A stretch of DNA of 40,297 nucleotides from Pirellulales bacterium (GTDB lineage: Bacteria; Planctomycetota; Planctomycetia; Pirellulales; JAIMBC01). Position numbers and translations under genes: made by a program. The notes beneath the pieces were generated by a model. The model made no database searches, was not told the origin of the DNA, and saw nothing but the letters and a program-made list of their open reading frames with translations. The stretch spans positions 1-40,297 of the forward strand of contig JAIMBC010000015.1 in assembly GCA_023511675.1 (NCBI GenBank), read 5' to 3'. Within the stretch, counting starts at the first letter, position 1; the number at the start of each line of letters is the position of its first letter. Of this stretch, positions 24,023 to 32,546 are shown piece by piece.

Positions 24023-27000
24023 CTAGCCGCCGCCGGCAGGCGGCTGCTCGGGCGGGGCCTCCCGTACCATTTCTGAGATCTTGATTCGTTGCTTGAGGTG
24101 GGAGTCGAAGTTCAACAGCAGGTCGGTCACAGCATCGATGGCCTGCTCGCTGTCTGAGAACAACTGGAAGTGCAGCTTTTGCACGGGCCGACCTTGGGCG
24201 TCGCGCGGCAGGGTCTGCGGGTCGGGCGGCACGGGGTCGAAGTTCACCGGCATCCCCGTGTAGGGAAGCAACTGGGGCGGATTGGCCAGCCATTGCCGGA
24301 TGAAGTCGGGCCGTAAGCGGCTGCCCACCTGATCGAGGCGCGGGGCCAAGGCGGTAACGCTGCCCTTGGGCGTGTAGTCTCCCACCTTGTGACATTTCAC
24401 GCAGTAGGTGCCGTCGGTGAGGACGTTCAGTGCCCGGTCGAGGCGGCCCGGGCTTTCTGCTTCTTTGGCCTCCAGGTAGGCCTGGCGGCTGCGCGGATCG
24501 AAGCTGTAGGGAAACTCCGCCCCGTCCTGGGCGGCGAAGTAATCGGCCAGCGCCTTGGCCTCTTCTGCCGACATGTGGAAGTTGGGCATCCGCAACAGGG
24601 CTGCCGGGCGAATCTCGTGCGGATCGAGCAGGAAGTCATAGAGCCAGGGTGTTTGCACCTTCTGGCCTTCGCCGATCAAAGGCGGCGGCAGCCAGCCCCA
24701 GGCCGTTTTTTCGTCCACTTGCGGGTTCACCTGCCGCTCGTCCGCCACGGCGACGGGGTAGAGCCGCCGGGCAAAGTCGCCGCCGACAAACGGCCGCCGG
24801 CGTACCACGCGTGCCTCCGGCAGTTCCACCTCCTGCCCGCCGGCTACCCATGCTTCTCCGTTGATGGCAACAGACTTCCAGAGCTTGAAGTACCACAGCG
24901 GCAAGCCCTCATCGTCCTCGCCGAAGCGGTTCACCATGCCGGTTAACACCGCGCGTCCCAGGCCGCGCCGATCCACGCGGCGGCTGGCCTCGAGCTGCTG
25001 CGGCGTGAAGTGCGGCTGCATGAAGGCGAAGCCCGGCGCCGCGGCGGGCGGCGGAAACTCCTGAGGGTCGTAGTCGAACTCCCAGGTCTCCATCTGCAAC
25101 GTATGGCACCCGCCGCAATTGTATTTGGTGAGGACCTGCTTGCCTCGCACCACGGCTCGCTGCCGCGGGTCGGGCCGGTACTGGTAGCGCACGGCAGGCG
25201 GCTCGGCTACCAGGCCCAGCACGAATGTCATCACAGCCTCCCGCTCTTCATCCGTGAAGTTGAACTGCGGCATCCGCAGGCGGTCGGTGTAGATCTTGTT
25301 CTCGGTCTTCTTGTAGTCATAGCTGCGTGGCTGGCGCAGCTTCTGCCACAGGAAGCCGATCCGCTCGTGGTTGAGCAGCGACTGGACAAAGAAGCCTTCA
25401 TCCGGATCGAGCTTTCGCGGATCGAGGCCATGCGCGGCGGCCCCCCCCTCCTCCTGGCCATACTTTCGGCTCAAATATTGCAAGATCTGCTCGAAGGCCA
25501 GCTTCTCCGGCTCCTTGCGGCCCCAATCCGCCAGCGAGGTGCCGATCGGCTTGGCGTCCTCGTAACCCGGAATGTCATGGCAGCCGAAGCAGCCCAGACG
25601 GCTCACCGTGCGGCGGCCCAGGTAGCGGAGCTTCTGCCTTGTCAGCCGCTCTTCCCGCTGTGCGGCCGTAAGCTGCTCCAGGCCCTCCTCCACCAGCAGC
25701 TCGCGCTCATCCCCCATCAACTCGCCCGCCAGAGAGCGCGGAATGCCCTGTTGCGCGTACATCTCCGCCTGAGACCGCGGGAATGTGGCGCTCAAGTAGA
25801 CCAAGATCAAATCGTCAAGATCCCGCTTGTTCAGCTTGGGCAGCTCCTGAGGCCGCCAGGCGGGAGATGCATCTTCTCCCTCGTCTGTGCGCGGCGCGAG
25901 CAAGAAGGCCGTAATGTCCGCTGCCGGGTCGGTCTGCTTGCCCGCCAGCGGCCCGTCCTTGTGGCGGATGGGTACAAGTTGCACGTCCGGCATCACCGTG
26001 CGCGGATGATAACGATGCGGCGCACGCAGCCACGTGTACAGCCAGCGCTGGCCGCGCTCGCCGCTGGCCGCCAGCTTCTCGCCGATGCGAGAGAGGTCGG
26101 GACCCTGCGCGTCTCCCGGCACGATCCCCGGCACCAGCGGCTCGTACGGCACTTGCATCGCCGGGGCCTCCTCGCCCAGGTACGATGCCTCTTCCTGGAA
26201 CGCCTCATGCTTGTGGCAGGCCAGGCAGCCGCGCGTCTGGAACAGCTTGCGGCCTCGCTCCGCCGAGGGAGGTTCCGTACCGGGCGCCGGCGACTCGTAA
26301 CGGAAAGGCTGACTGGCCGCCAGCAAGAACTCCGCCACGGCGCGAATCTCGATCGGCTCGAACCGCTGCGCGTCTTTCAGCCCCGGACTGTCGGTGCGTA
26401 CCACCCGGCCCCGTGCATCCACGGTCTCCTCGGGCAGCAGATGGTCGTGCAGATTGAAGAAACGCGGCATCCGCGTGGTCGCCCGGAAGTGCCGCGGATC
26501 CCAGAGCCAATCGTGCAAGAAGGCGCGGCTGAGCTTGCTGGCCACATACCTCAGACTCGGCCCCGGCTTGGGTAGCTTGCCCGGCGTGGCCTCATCGGCA
26601 GCCAGCAGGGCCGCCAGCTTATGTGTCTCTGCCGACAGCCGGCCATGTCCCTCGCCAGCCCCCGCTGCGTCCTGCTCGATCGACTCCGCCAGCCGCTGCC
26701 GTACGGCCGTGCGGTCCGGATGCGCAACAACCTCCTCTGCCAGCCGACGCTCCTCCGCATTCAGCCCCGGATCCGCCAGCACCGCCTGCGCCGCCGCAAA
26801 GTAATTCGGTTCCACACGCAAATCCGGCCCGCGCCGCTTTGTGGGACTGTCGTAACCGTTGATTTCATGGCAGCCAAAGCAGCCGTACTGCCGGATCAGG
26901 TGGTAGCCTCGCACCAGCTTGGGGGCAGGAGGATCGGGGAACCGCTCGCTCGGCTCCAACTCCGTCACCTCATGGTGGCACTTCAAGCAGGACGCCTCCA

Positions 27001-28540
27001 CAAACCGCTTGGGAAGCATGGGGTACACCCAGTGGTGATTGAAAAACCACCCGTGCTTCAGTTCCCAGTCCGCCATCTGCAGCGGGTTCGCCGGCGTGTG
27101 GGAAGCCCACTTGAAGGCCGTTGCGCTCCCTTGCCCTTCGTGGCAGATGGTGCAGCCCATGTCCTGCATCCGGTGCGGGCTCAACGATCCCACAAACAAA
27201 TCTAACCGCGGATGCGTGCTGTACGGATGGGGCAGGCCGCGACGGATACGCAACAACAGCGGCTTGCCCCAGCGGACGCTCTCCAGCAAGTACGTATAAG
27301 CCATCTGCCGGTCGAGAATGTTGACGTAATCCCCCGCCTCGGCCGGAGCGATGGCCTCGATCACGTCTCCCGCCGCCAACTCTGCCTGCGCTGCCGCGCT
27401 ATAGGGCCGCACCACGTCGATGGTCACATCGGCCGGATCCACCAGGCCGGCCTCCGCCAGACGCAAACCGTACAGCTTCTCCAGCAGAGCCGCGCGGTCC
27501 GCGTTCTCCTCCGCCGGCGCCTCAGCCGGCGTTTGCAGTCTTACAAACAGCCGCTGCGTGTGCGGATAGGCCGGCAACGTGGCGGAGCCAGGCTGCGTCT
27601 TGTCAATCCCCTGGTGGCAGGTGATGCAGCGATCGAAACGCGCCACCTGCTTGTGGTTGTAATTCTGCGTCAATTCCGGCAGCCAGATTTGATCAGGCTT
27701 GAGCGGGCCGCCAAAGGCGTCGATGATCGGCAATTGCAAGATGCGTTTGCCAAAGTTGTCTGCCCGCTCGTGCATGGCAGCCACCAGGCGGTTGAGCTGG
27801 TCCTGGTGGTCCTCCAGCGCCTTGCGCGCGGCTGCCTCGTCGGCGGTCAACTGGTTGTAGAGCTGTTGCAACTCGGTGCGGTGCAGTTTGGCTTGCTCGT
27901 AGGAGACCAGCAGACGGTCGACATCGTGCTGCACGGCCTTGACGGCGGCCTCGGCGGCCGCCAGCTCTTCGGCCGGCCGCGCGTGATGCACGGCAAGGTC
28001 GTAGTTCGAGAGCACTTCGCTCAGCTCGCCGCGGCGGAACTTCAGGCGGGTCTGCCGCATGTCCTCGATGAAGCGCGCTTCTCGGATGGTCTGTTGCAAA
28101 CCGTCCAGGAAGCGGCTGCGTCGCGTGCGCACCTCATCGGCCGCCGCCTGATCGCGCCGTGCTTGCAGGTAAGCCTCCCAGCGGGCACGCAGCCCAGCCA
28201 GATCATACTTGCGGTAGGCGGCATCCTGGGCCTGGGCTTGCTCGATCTCTTGCAACAGGGACTGCACAATCCGCCCATTCAGCGGGCGGAGCTGCTCGCG
28301 CCGCAGCCTCCCTTCCAGCTTGCGCTGCGTGGCTTGATACTCGCTGGAGGCCTGCTCATTGATGCGAGCCTGAGCCGTCCAGGTTTCGATCCGCGTGAAT
28401 GTTCGCTTGTACTGCTTGAATTCGCGCGCGTGGTCGAAATAGAGCATGGCCACGGTGGCAGCCAGCATGGCCAGCCCGCTCGAGCCGAAGACCACGTGCA
28501 GCAGCCTAGTACTCCGCCAGGTTTGTTCCGTCGCAGGCAT
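24023..28540 (-). CDS. Giant membrane-anchored octaheme cytochrome c with PDZ-like segment
   Basis: 1505 residues. One N-terminal transmembrane helix (about 13-35) is followed by a long charged coiled coil (about 40-270). Eight CxxCH motifs follow: CITCH (~302), CTICH (~463), CLKCH (~518), CFGCH (~555), CLACH (~773), CFGCH (~987), CGGCH (~1143) and CVKCH (~1381). A PDZ-like stretch (about 370-440) contains LAAGDVIEAI and LLLRIRRG, as in the GD..I.. core of PDZ folds. The C-terminal half has repeated cytochrome-c-type modules with RMPNF/RMPQF/RMPRF Met motifs after the heme sites. It lies 45 bp after petD. It probably replaces cytochrome c1/f of the quinol:cytochrome c reductase and may wire it to the oxidase; this is inferred from position. 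Confidence 0.9.
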   Translation of the reverse strand: MPATEQTWRSTRLLHVVFGSSGLAMLAATVAMLYFDHAREFKQYKRTFTRIETWTAQARINEQASSEYQATQRKLEGRLRREQLRPLNGRIVQSLLQEIEQAQAQDAAYRKYDLAGLRARWEAYLQARRDQAAADEVRTRRSRFLDGLQQTIREARFIEDMRQTRLKFRRGELSEVLSNYDLAVHHARPAEELAAAEAAVKAVQHDVDRLLVSYEQAKLHRTELQQLYNQLTADEAAARKALEDHQDQLNRLVAAMHERADNFGKRILQLPIIDAFGGPLKPDQIWLPELTQNYNHKQVARFDRCITCHQGIDKTQPGSATLPAYPHTQRLFVRLQTPAEAPAEENADRAALLEKLYGLRLAEAGLVDPADVTIDVVRPYSAAAQAELAAGDVIEAIAPAEAGDYVNILDRQMAYTYLLESVRWGKPLLLRIRRGLPHPYSTHPRLDLFVGSLSPHRMQDMGCTICHEGQGSATAFKWASHTPANPLQMADWELKHGWFFNHHWVYPMLPKRFVEASCLKCHHEVTELEPSERFPDPPAPKLVRGYHLIRQYGCFGCHEINGYDSPTKRRGPDLRVEPNYFAAAQAVLADPGLNAEERRLAEEVVAHPDRTAVRQRLAESIEQDAAGAGEGHGRLSAETHKLAALLAADEATPGKLPKPGPSLRYVASKLSRAFLHDWLWDPRHFRATTRMPRFFNLHDHLLPEETVDARGRVVRTDSPGLKDAQRFEPIEIRAVAEFLLAASQPFRYESPAPGTEPPSAERGRKLFQTRGCLACHKHEAFQEEASYLGEEAPAMQVPYEPLVPGIVPGDAQGPDLSRIGEKLAASGERGQRWLYTWLRAPHRYHPRTVMPDVQLVPIRHKDGPLAGKQTDPAADITAFLLAPRTDEGEDASPAWRPQELPKLNKRDLDDLILVYLSATFPRSQAEMYAQQGIPRSLAGELMGDERELLVEEGLEQLTAAQREERLTRQKLRYLGRRTVSRLGCFGCHDIPGYEDAKPIGTSLADWGRKEPEKLAFEQILQYLSRKYGQEEGGAAAHGLDPRKLDPDEGFFVQSLLNHERIGFLWQKLRQPRSYDYKKTENKIYTDRLRMPQFNFTDEEREAVMTFVLGLVAEPPAVRYQYRPDPRQRAVVRGKQVLTKYNCGGCHTLQMETWEFDYDPQEFPPPAAAPGFAFMQPHFTPQQLEASRRVDRRGLGRAVLTGMVNRFGEDDEGLPLWYFKLWKSVAINGEAWVAGGQEVELPEARVVRRRPFVGGDFARRLYPVAVADERQVNPQVDEKTAWGWLPPPLIGEGQKVQTPWLYDFLLDPHEIRPAALLRMPNFHMSAEEAKALADYFAAQDGAEFPYSFDPRSRQAYLEAKEAESPGRLDRALNVLTDGTYCVKCHKVGDYTPKGSVTALAPRLDQVGSRLRPDFIRQWLANPPQLLPYTGMPVNFDPVPPDPQTLPRDAQGRPVQKLHFQLFSDSEQAIDAVTDLLLNFDSHLKQRIKISEMVREAPPEQPPAGGG

Positions 28541-28585
28541 GGCAGCACACTTGCCGGCTGCGGGAGGTGGCCCCCCGCCGCCCGG

Positions 28586-29983
28586 TCAAAAGTTGAGGAA
28601 ATACTCGTCGATGTGAATGATGTATTTGAGGTTCAGCGTCCAGCGCAACACCATCTTCAGGGGCAGCGTTCCCATCAGCAGCAGCAGGTTCACCATCACC
28701 ATGTAGCGCAGGAACCCCATCTTGATGAAGAACTGCCGAAACACCGTGGTGGCCAGCAAAGGCGGCAAGAACAAGAAGTAGGCCAGCAGCCCTACGATCC
28801 CCGGACTCTCGCGCCATACGATGTAGCCGAACTCCGTCAAGCCGTCCGCGCCGGACGGCGCCTTCGGCAGGGGACGGCTCAGCAGACCCTGCCAGAACAT
28901 CTGGGACAGATCTACGTTGTTCAGCGCGATCACCTTGTGCGCGTCCCACTGCTCGAACGGCCCGAAGAAGTTCCAGTTCGGGCCGCGCAGAAACGTGCCC
29001 AAGATGATGAGCACCACCCAAAGCAGCAAGAAACCAAGCTGGAAGACAATATAAGCAAACGGCCGCTGTTCGATGGTGTAATAACCGCTGCCCTTGCGGT
29101 TGAAGTCGAGATACGGGATGGCCATCAGTCCGAAGATCACCAGACTGGGGAGCACCACGCCGGCATACCACGGGTCGAAATAGACCAGCATCTCCTGCAA
29201 CCCCAGAAAATACCAGGGCGCCTTGGAGGGGTTGGGCGTCTTCACACTGCTGGCGGGTTCTTCCAGCGGCGCCTGCAAGGCGATGCCCCACACCAGCAGC
29301 AGTGCCGTGAGCACCACCATGCAAATCAGCTCGGTGTAGACCAAGTCGGGCCAGACCAGCACCTTCTCGCTGTCCAGCTTCTCCAGCGGCTCCAATCCTT
29401 GCCGGATGCGATCGTCGTTCTGCACTGCCTTGTATGTCGCCAGCCAGGTGAAAAACCCCAGCAGATAGACGAGCATCACGATCGGCACATTATCCGGCTT
29501 GGCCACGATCTCGCGAAAATTGGCATCCGTCATCGATGCCCCCATGGCCAGCAGCGAGAGATTCAAGATGCCCCAGGCAATCGGCTTGCGCACCCACCAC
29601 CGCCGGCTGACATACGCCACCGCGAAGAACAGCAGCGACCCGATCGTCAATACCACGGGACCCGAGAGCCGGTTGATCAGCTCCCGCGTTTCCGGCGACA
29701 GGGAAAGCGGCTGATGATTGTAGGCGAGGGGGGAGAGCACAAACATTCCCGCACCCACGGCTAGCCAGAACTTGACGTTCGTCACCGCCAGCCTGCCAAA
29801 CGGCGTGGGCAGATGAAAATAGACGCGGCTGGCGCAACGCCACAAGTACAGGGCCGCGATCCAGTTCATGCCGGCGAGCAACAGGTAATAGAAGCCCAGG
29901 CCGCGGGCCACGCCGAGCGTGACCTCGTCTCCCTGAGCACCGGCCGCCATGGCGGCCCATACACCCGCAAGCTGGCTGGGCAT
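28586..29983 (-). CDS. petD: Expanded cytochrome b subunit IV-like protein
   Basis: 465 residues; AAGGAA lies 6 nt before ATG 29983. The central part matches cytochrome b C-terminal/subunit IV: helix E with VYTELICMVVLTALLLVWGI, the Qo-site loop KAPWYFLGLQEMLVYFDPW (PEWY position is APWY) and helices F and G (GVVLPSLVIFGLMAIPYLD and IVFQLGFLLLWVVLIILG). Classical subunit IV has about 160 residues and three helices; here about five extra helices precede (residues ~20-190) and two follow (~390-460). The quinol-oxidising site is shared with cytochrome b6 and the Rieske protein. It lies 9 bp after petB. Confidence 0.9.
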   Translation of the reverse strand: MPSQLAGVWAAMAAGAQGDEVTLGVARGLGFYYLLLAGMNWIAALYLWRCASRVYFHLPTPFGRLAVTNVKFWLAVGAGMFVLSPLAYNHQPLSLSPETRELINRLSGPVVLTIGSLLFFAVAYVSRRWWVRKPIAWGILNLSLLAMGASMTDANFREIVAKPDNVPIVMLVYLLGFFTWLATYKAVQNDDRIRQGLEPLEKLDSEKVLVWPDLVYTELICMVVLTALLLVWGIALQAPLEEPASSVKTPNPSKAPWYFLGLQEMLVYFDPWYAGVVLPSLVIFGLMAIPYLDFNRKGSGYYTIEQRPFAYIVFQLGFLLLWVVLIILGTFLRGPNWNFFGPFEQWDAHKVIALNNVDLSQMFWQGLLSRPLPKAPSGADGLTEFGYIVWRESPGIVGLLAYFLFLPPLLATTVFRQFFIKMGFLRYMVMVNLLLLMGTLPLKMVLRWTLNLKYIIHIDEYFLNF

Positions 29984-29992
29984 CTTGTTTCC

Positions 29993-30766
29993 TTACAGCG
30001 GCCCGCTGATGCCGCCGTCCTTACGCACCCGCCAAAAATGGATCGCGATCAGCGTGGCGACGGCCAGCGGGATGGCCACACAATGCAAAACATAAAACCG
30101 ATTCAATGTCTCCTCGCCCACGAACCGCGCGCCCAGTAGGCCGAACCGCGCGTCGGAAGCGTTGGTGATCATGTCGATGCCGCCCAGGGTCAGGAACTGC
30201 TGGCCGGGCCCCTCATGCCCGAGAATCGGCGTGGCCCGCGCCATGTTCGACCCCACCGTAATGGCCCAGATGGCCAACTGGTCCCAGGGGAGCAAGTAGC
30301 CCGTGAAGGAAAGCAAAAGCGTCAACAATAGCAGCAGCACCCCCACTACCCAGTTGAACTCCCGCGGCGGCTTGTAGCTGCCCGTGAGAAACACCCGGTA
30401 CATGTGCAGCCAGGTGGTGATCACCATGGCATGGGCGCCCCAGCGATGCAGCTCGCGGAGGATGCCCAGGCTGGTCGTGTCCCGCAGCGAGAGGATGTCC
30501 TGATAGGCCCACTCCAGCGTGGGCCGATAATAGAACATCAATAACACGCCCGTGACCGTTTCCACCAGAAACAAGAAGAACGTCACTCCCCCCATGCACC
30601 AGGTGTAGCTGAGCGCAATCCCCTGCTTCTTGATGGATACGGGATGGAGATGGAGGAAGAAGTTCGTCAGCATCACCACCACCCGATTGCGTCGGTCGAG
30701 GGGCAAGGGATGCCGGAAGATGCTCTTCCAGATCTGAGAATTGCGGATGGCTTCGCCGAGGGACAT
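29993..30766 (-). CDS. petB: Cytochrome b6-type subunit of quinol:cytochrome c reductase
   Basis: 257 residues, four core transmembrane helices. Heme ligands: His107 and His121 (LHRW...WLHMYR; 13 residues between) and His228 and His243 (VLHCV...AIHFW; 14 between). The 14-residue spacing is the b6/Firmicute pattern rather than the mitochondrial one. Cys57 in [11 protein letters not shown] aligns with Cys35 of cytochrome b6, which binds the extra heme c(n). [13 protein letters not shown] and the [14 protein letters not shown] Qo-side segment are also typical. It transfers electrons from quinol across the membrane. It follows the Rieske gene by 41 bp and has no clear SD. Confidence 0.95.
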   Translation of the reverse strand: MSLGEAIRNSQIWKSIFRHPLPLDRRNRVVVMLTNFFLHLHPVSIKKQGIALSYTWCMGGVTFFLFLVETVTGVLLMFYYRPTLEWAYQDILSLRDTTSLGILRELHRWGAHAMVITTWLHMYRVFLTGSYKPPREFNWVVGVLLLLLTLLLSFTGYLLPWDQLAIWAITVGSNMARATPILGHEGPGQQFLTLGGIDMITNASDARFGLLGARFVGEETLNRFYVLHCVAIPLAVATLIAIHFWRVRKDGGISGPL

Positions 30767-30807
30767 GGAGGCTGGTCGCTAGTGGCAGAGAAACGCTTCG
30801 CTGGATC

Positions 30808-32061
30808 TTACACGCTCACATAACTGGCTGGGTCGGCCCACTGGCCCAACTCTTCCTGGAACAACTTGCTCTTGTCGATCTCCAACTGGCCGTCGTCCGC
30901 CAGGCGGATGGCATACCGCTCCAGCGGCCGCGGTGCGGGCCCCTCGAAGTTGATCCCGTCCTTGTAAAAGCCGCTGCCGTGGCAAGGACACTTGAACTTC
31001 TGCTCCGCCTCCAGCCAGTTGGGGGTGCAGCCGAGGTGGGTACATACTGTCCGCAAGGCATAGATCTGGCGCTGTCCCTGGTACTCGCCGTTCACCACCC
31101 ACACACCAAACTGGGCCTTGAACCGCTCGTCCACGAAGCCCGGCGGAAAATCGCTGGGAAAGCCCACCTTGAAGCGGCTGGGCGGCTCGGTGAGCACGTT
31201 GGGAAACATGAACCGCGCGACGCCGAGCGTCCACAAGGCCAAAGTCGCCGTCAGCGAGCTGAAGCCCACCGCCAGGAAGGAGCCCACCGTGGCCATCACC
31301 AGCCCCGCGAGAAAGCCCCGCCTCGTGGCGCCCTGCTCCGCAGGCGCAGCCTTCGGCTGCGCATACGCCGGCTTGGGTGGCAACGGCGGCACCACCACGG
31401 CCTTCTTCTCCCGCTTCTCCCCGGCCGCCGCCCCCTTGCCTGCCGGCTCCGCCGCCACGGCCGGCCGCCGCACCGCCGCCTCGGTCTTCGAGATCGGCCC
31501 ACGCTTCACGGGCTTGTGAGGCGTGAGGAAACTCGTCGTCTCCTTTTCGGCCCGCTCCGCTGAGATAGTCGTCGCCGCCGTAGGTGCAGCCTTGGCAGCG
31601 GCAACTGCCTTGGCAGGCCCAGGCGAAACCGATCCAGGGCTTGCCGCCTGCGCGGCAGCACCAACCGGTGCTGCTGCTGCCGCCGCCGGCGCCTTGGCTG
31701 GCCCAGCTTTGGCCGCCGCCTGTGCACGGGCCATCCGCAAGATCTCTGCTGTGCTCGGTCTGCCGCCTGCGGCGGCGCCGCCCGATTGCCCTGCCTGTGA
31801 CCGCGCTGCTGCCGATGCCGCTGTCGGCGACGCCGCCTCGCCCCCCGCAGCCGCCGGCTGTGCAGCCGCCGGCTGTGCAACAGCAGGCGCTGCCTCGGCA
31901 GCGGGCGCTGCCTGCGCCGCCTGCGCGCCCGCTTCGCCGGCACCATCCGCCTGTTCCTCGCCGGTGGCCCCTGCCGCTGGCCCGCCATGCTTGCGGCCCG
32001 CGTCCATCTTCCGAGCCGCCGCCAGGATCTCCGCAACCGATAACTTCTTTTTCTCTGCCAT
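30808..32061 (-). CDS. petC: Rieske iron-sulfur protein with long Ala/Pro-rich N-terminal extension
   Basis: 417 residues from ATG 32061; the frame is open to 32148 but the extension has no RBS. The last ~150 residues are a Rieske domain with cluster motifs CTHLGC and CPCHGSGF. Before it lies a twin-arginine-like signal anchor TRRGFLAGLVMATVGSFL. The first ~240 residues are cytoplasmic by topology and very rich in Ala, Pro, Gly and Lys. They contain two copies of a short motif, SVAEILAAARKM (8-19) and STAEILRMARAQ (~110). The typical Rieske subunit has about 180 residues. First gene of the respiratory operon; it passes electrons from quinol to the c-type cytochrome. Confidence 0.93.
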   Translation of the reverse strand: MAEKKKLSVAEILAAARKMDAGRKHGGPAAGATGEEQADGAGEAGAQAAQAAPAAEAAPAVAQPAAAQPAAAGGEAASPTAASAAARSQAGQSGGAAAGGRPSTAEILRMARAQAAAKAGPAKAPAAAAAAPVGAAAQAASPGSVSPGPAKAVAAAKAAPTAATTISAERAEKETTSFLTPHKPVKRGPISKTEAAVRRPAVAAEPAGKGAAAGEKREKKAVVVPPLPPKPAYAQPKAAPAEQGATRRGFLAGLVMATVGSFLAVGFSSLTATLALWTLGVARFMFPNVLTEPPSRFKVGFPSDFPPGFVDERFKAQFGVWVVNGEYQGQRQIYALRTVCTHLGCTPNWLEAEQKFKCPCHGSGFYKDGINFEGPAPRPLERYAIRLADDGQLEIDKSKLFQEELGQWADPASYVSV

Positions 32062-32062
32062 G

Positions 32063-32075
32063 GAGGCTATGCCTC
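32063..32075 (-). promoter_or_regulatory. Hairpin directly before the Rieske start codon
   Basis: GAGGC-ATA-GCCTC forms a perfect 5-bp stem with a 3-nt loop, one base from the ATG at 32061. The GAGG arm is the only SD-like sequence in reach, so the fold could hide it and slow initiation. Confidence 0.35.
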
Positions 32076-32206
32076 GCCAGACTTGCAGCAACCTTGCGGA
32101 AACCCCCGCACCTGGAAAGCCGACACAGCCGGCCCGGGCGGGATTCACTTCCTAACTACTTGTCCGCCTTTAACTTGCGAAATGGCACCCGACGCTGGCG
32201 GGAACC

Positions 32207-32226
32207 TTTGTGACATTTTTCACAAA
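32207..32226. promoter_or_regulatory. CRP/FNR-superfamily-type palindrome at the head of the respiratory operon
   Basis: TTTGTGA and TCACAAA flank a 6-nt spacer, giving the exact TGTGA-N6-TCACA arrangement bound by CRP-like regulators. It lies about 146 bp upstream of the Rieske start and just downstream of a promoter-like pair on the minus strand. At that place a bound regulator would be expected to block transcription from that promoter. The divergent gene starts about 320 bp away. Confidence 0.6.
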
Positions 32227-32237
32227 CCCCTCGGGAA

Positions 32238-32265
32238 TTTGTACCGCCAAGTCGCCAAAAGTCAA
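32238..32265 (-). promoter_or_regulatory. Candidate promoter of the respiratory operon
   Basis: On the minus strand TTGACT (32260-32265), a 16-nt spacer and TACAAA (32238-32243) resemble a sigma70 promoter. The spot is AT-rich against its surroundings. The Rieske ATG lies about 175 nt downstream. A perfect 11-bp palindrome CCCGA-T-TCGGG (32269-32279) sits just upstream of the -35 box. Confidence 0.5.
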
Positions 32266-32546
32266 CCACCCGATTCGGGGTCAATTCCGAGGCACCGGTG
32301 CATCGCTCCGCCAAGGTATCGAAGCACCTTGGGGCCATAACATAACATATCGGGGCCCCCTGCTGCGAGTGCCCCCTGCCAGTTTCTCCTGATTCTGCCC
32401 AACTACGAATGCCAGGACCCGCCATGGTGGCTCCAGAACCGCCTACCAGCACAGCCCCAAACCACACGGTGGTCATCGCTGTACGCGCCAATGTGGCCGC
32501 TTGCGCCCCAGTCATCCTTTCATCCCGCCATCTTTATCACCCACGA

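Noticed and set aside
27212-29764. An 850-codon plus-strand frame opposite petD and the octaheme cytochrome
   Set aside because: It is the antisense shadow of two well-supported genes in GC-rich DNA; its product is His/Arg/Gln/Leu-rich without family features.
32156-32515. A 119-codon minus-strand frame just upstream of the Rieske gene ending with a CEKCH heme-like motif
   Set aside because: The promoter-like pair and the TGTGA-N6-TCACA palindrome lie inside it, there is no second cytochrome feature such as a distal Met region, and the N-terminal part is low-complexity. A single CxxCH is easily met by chance.
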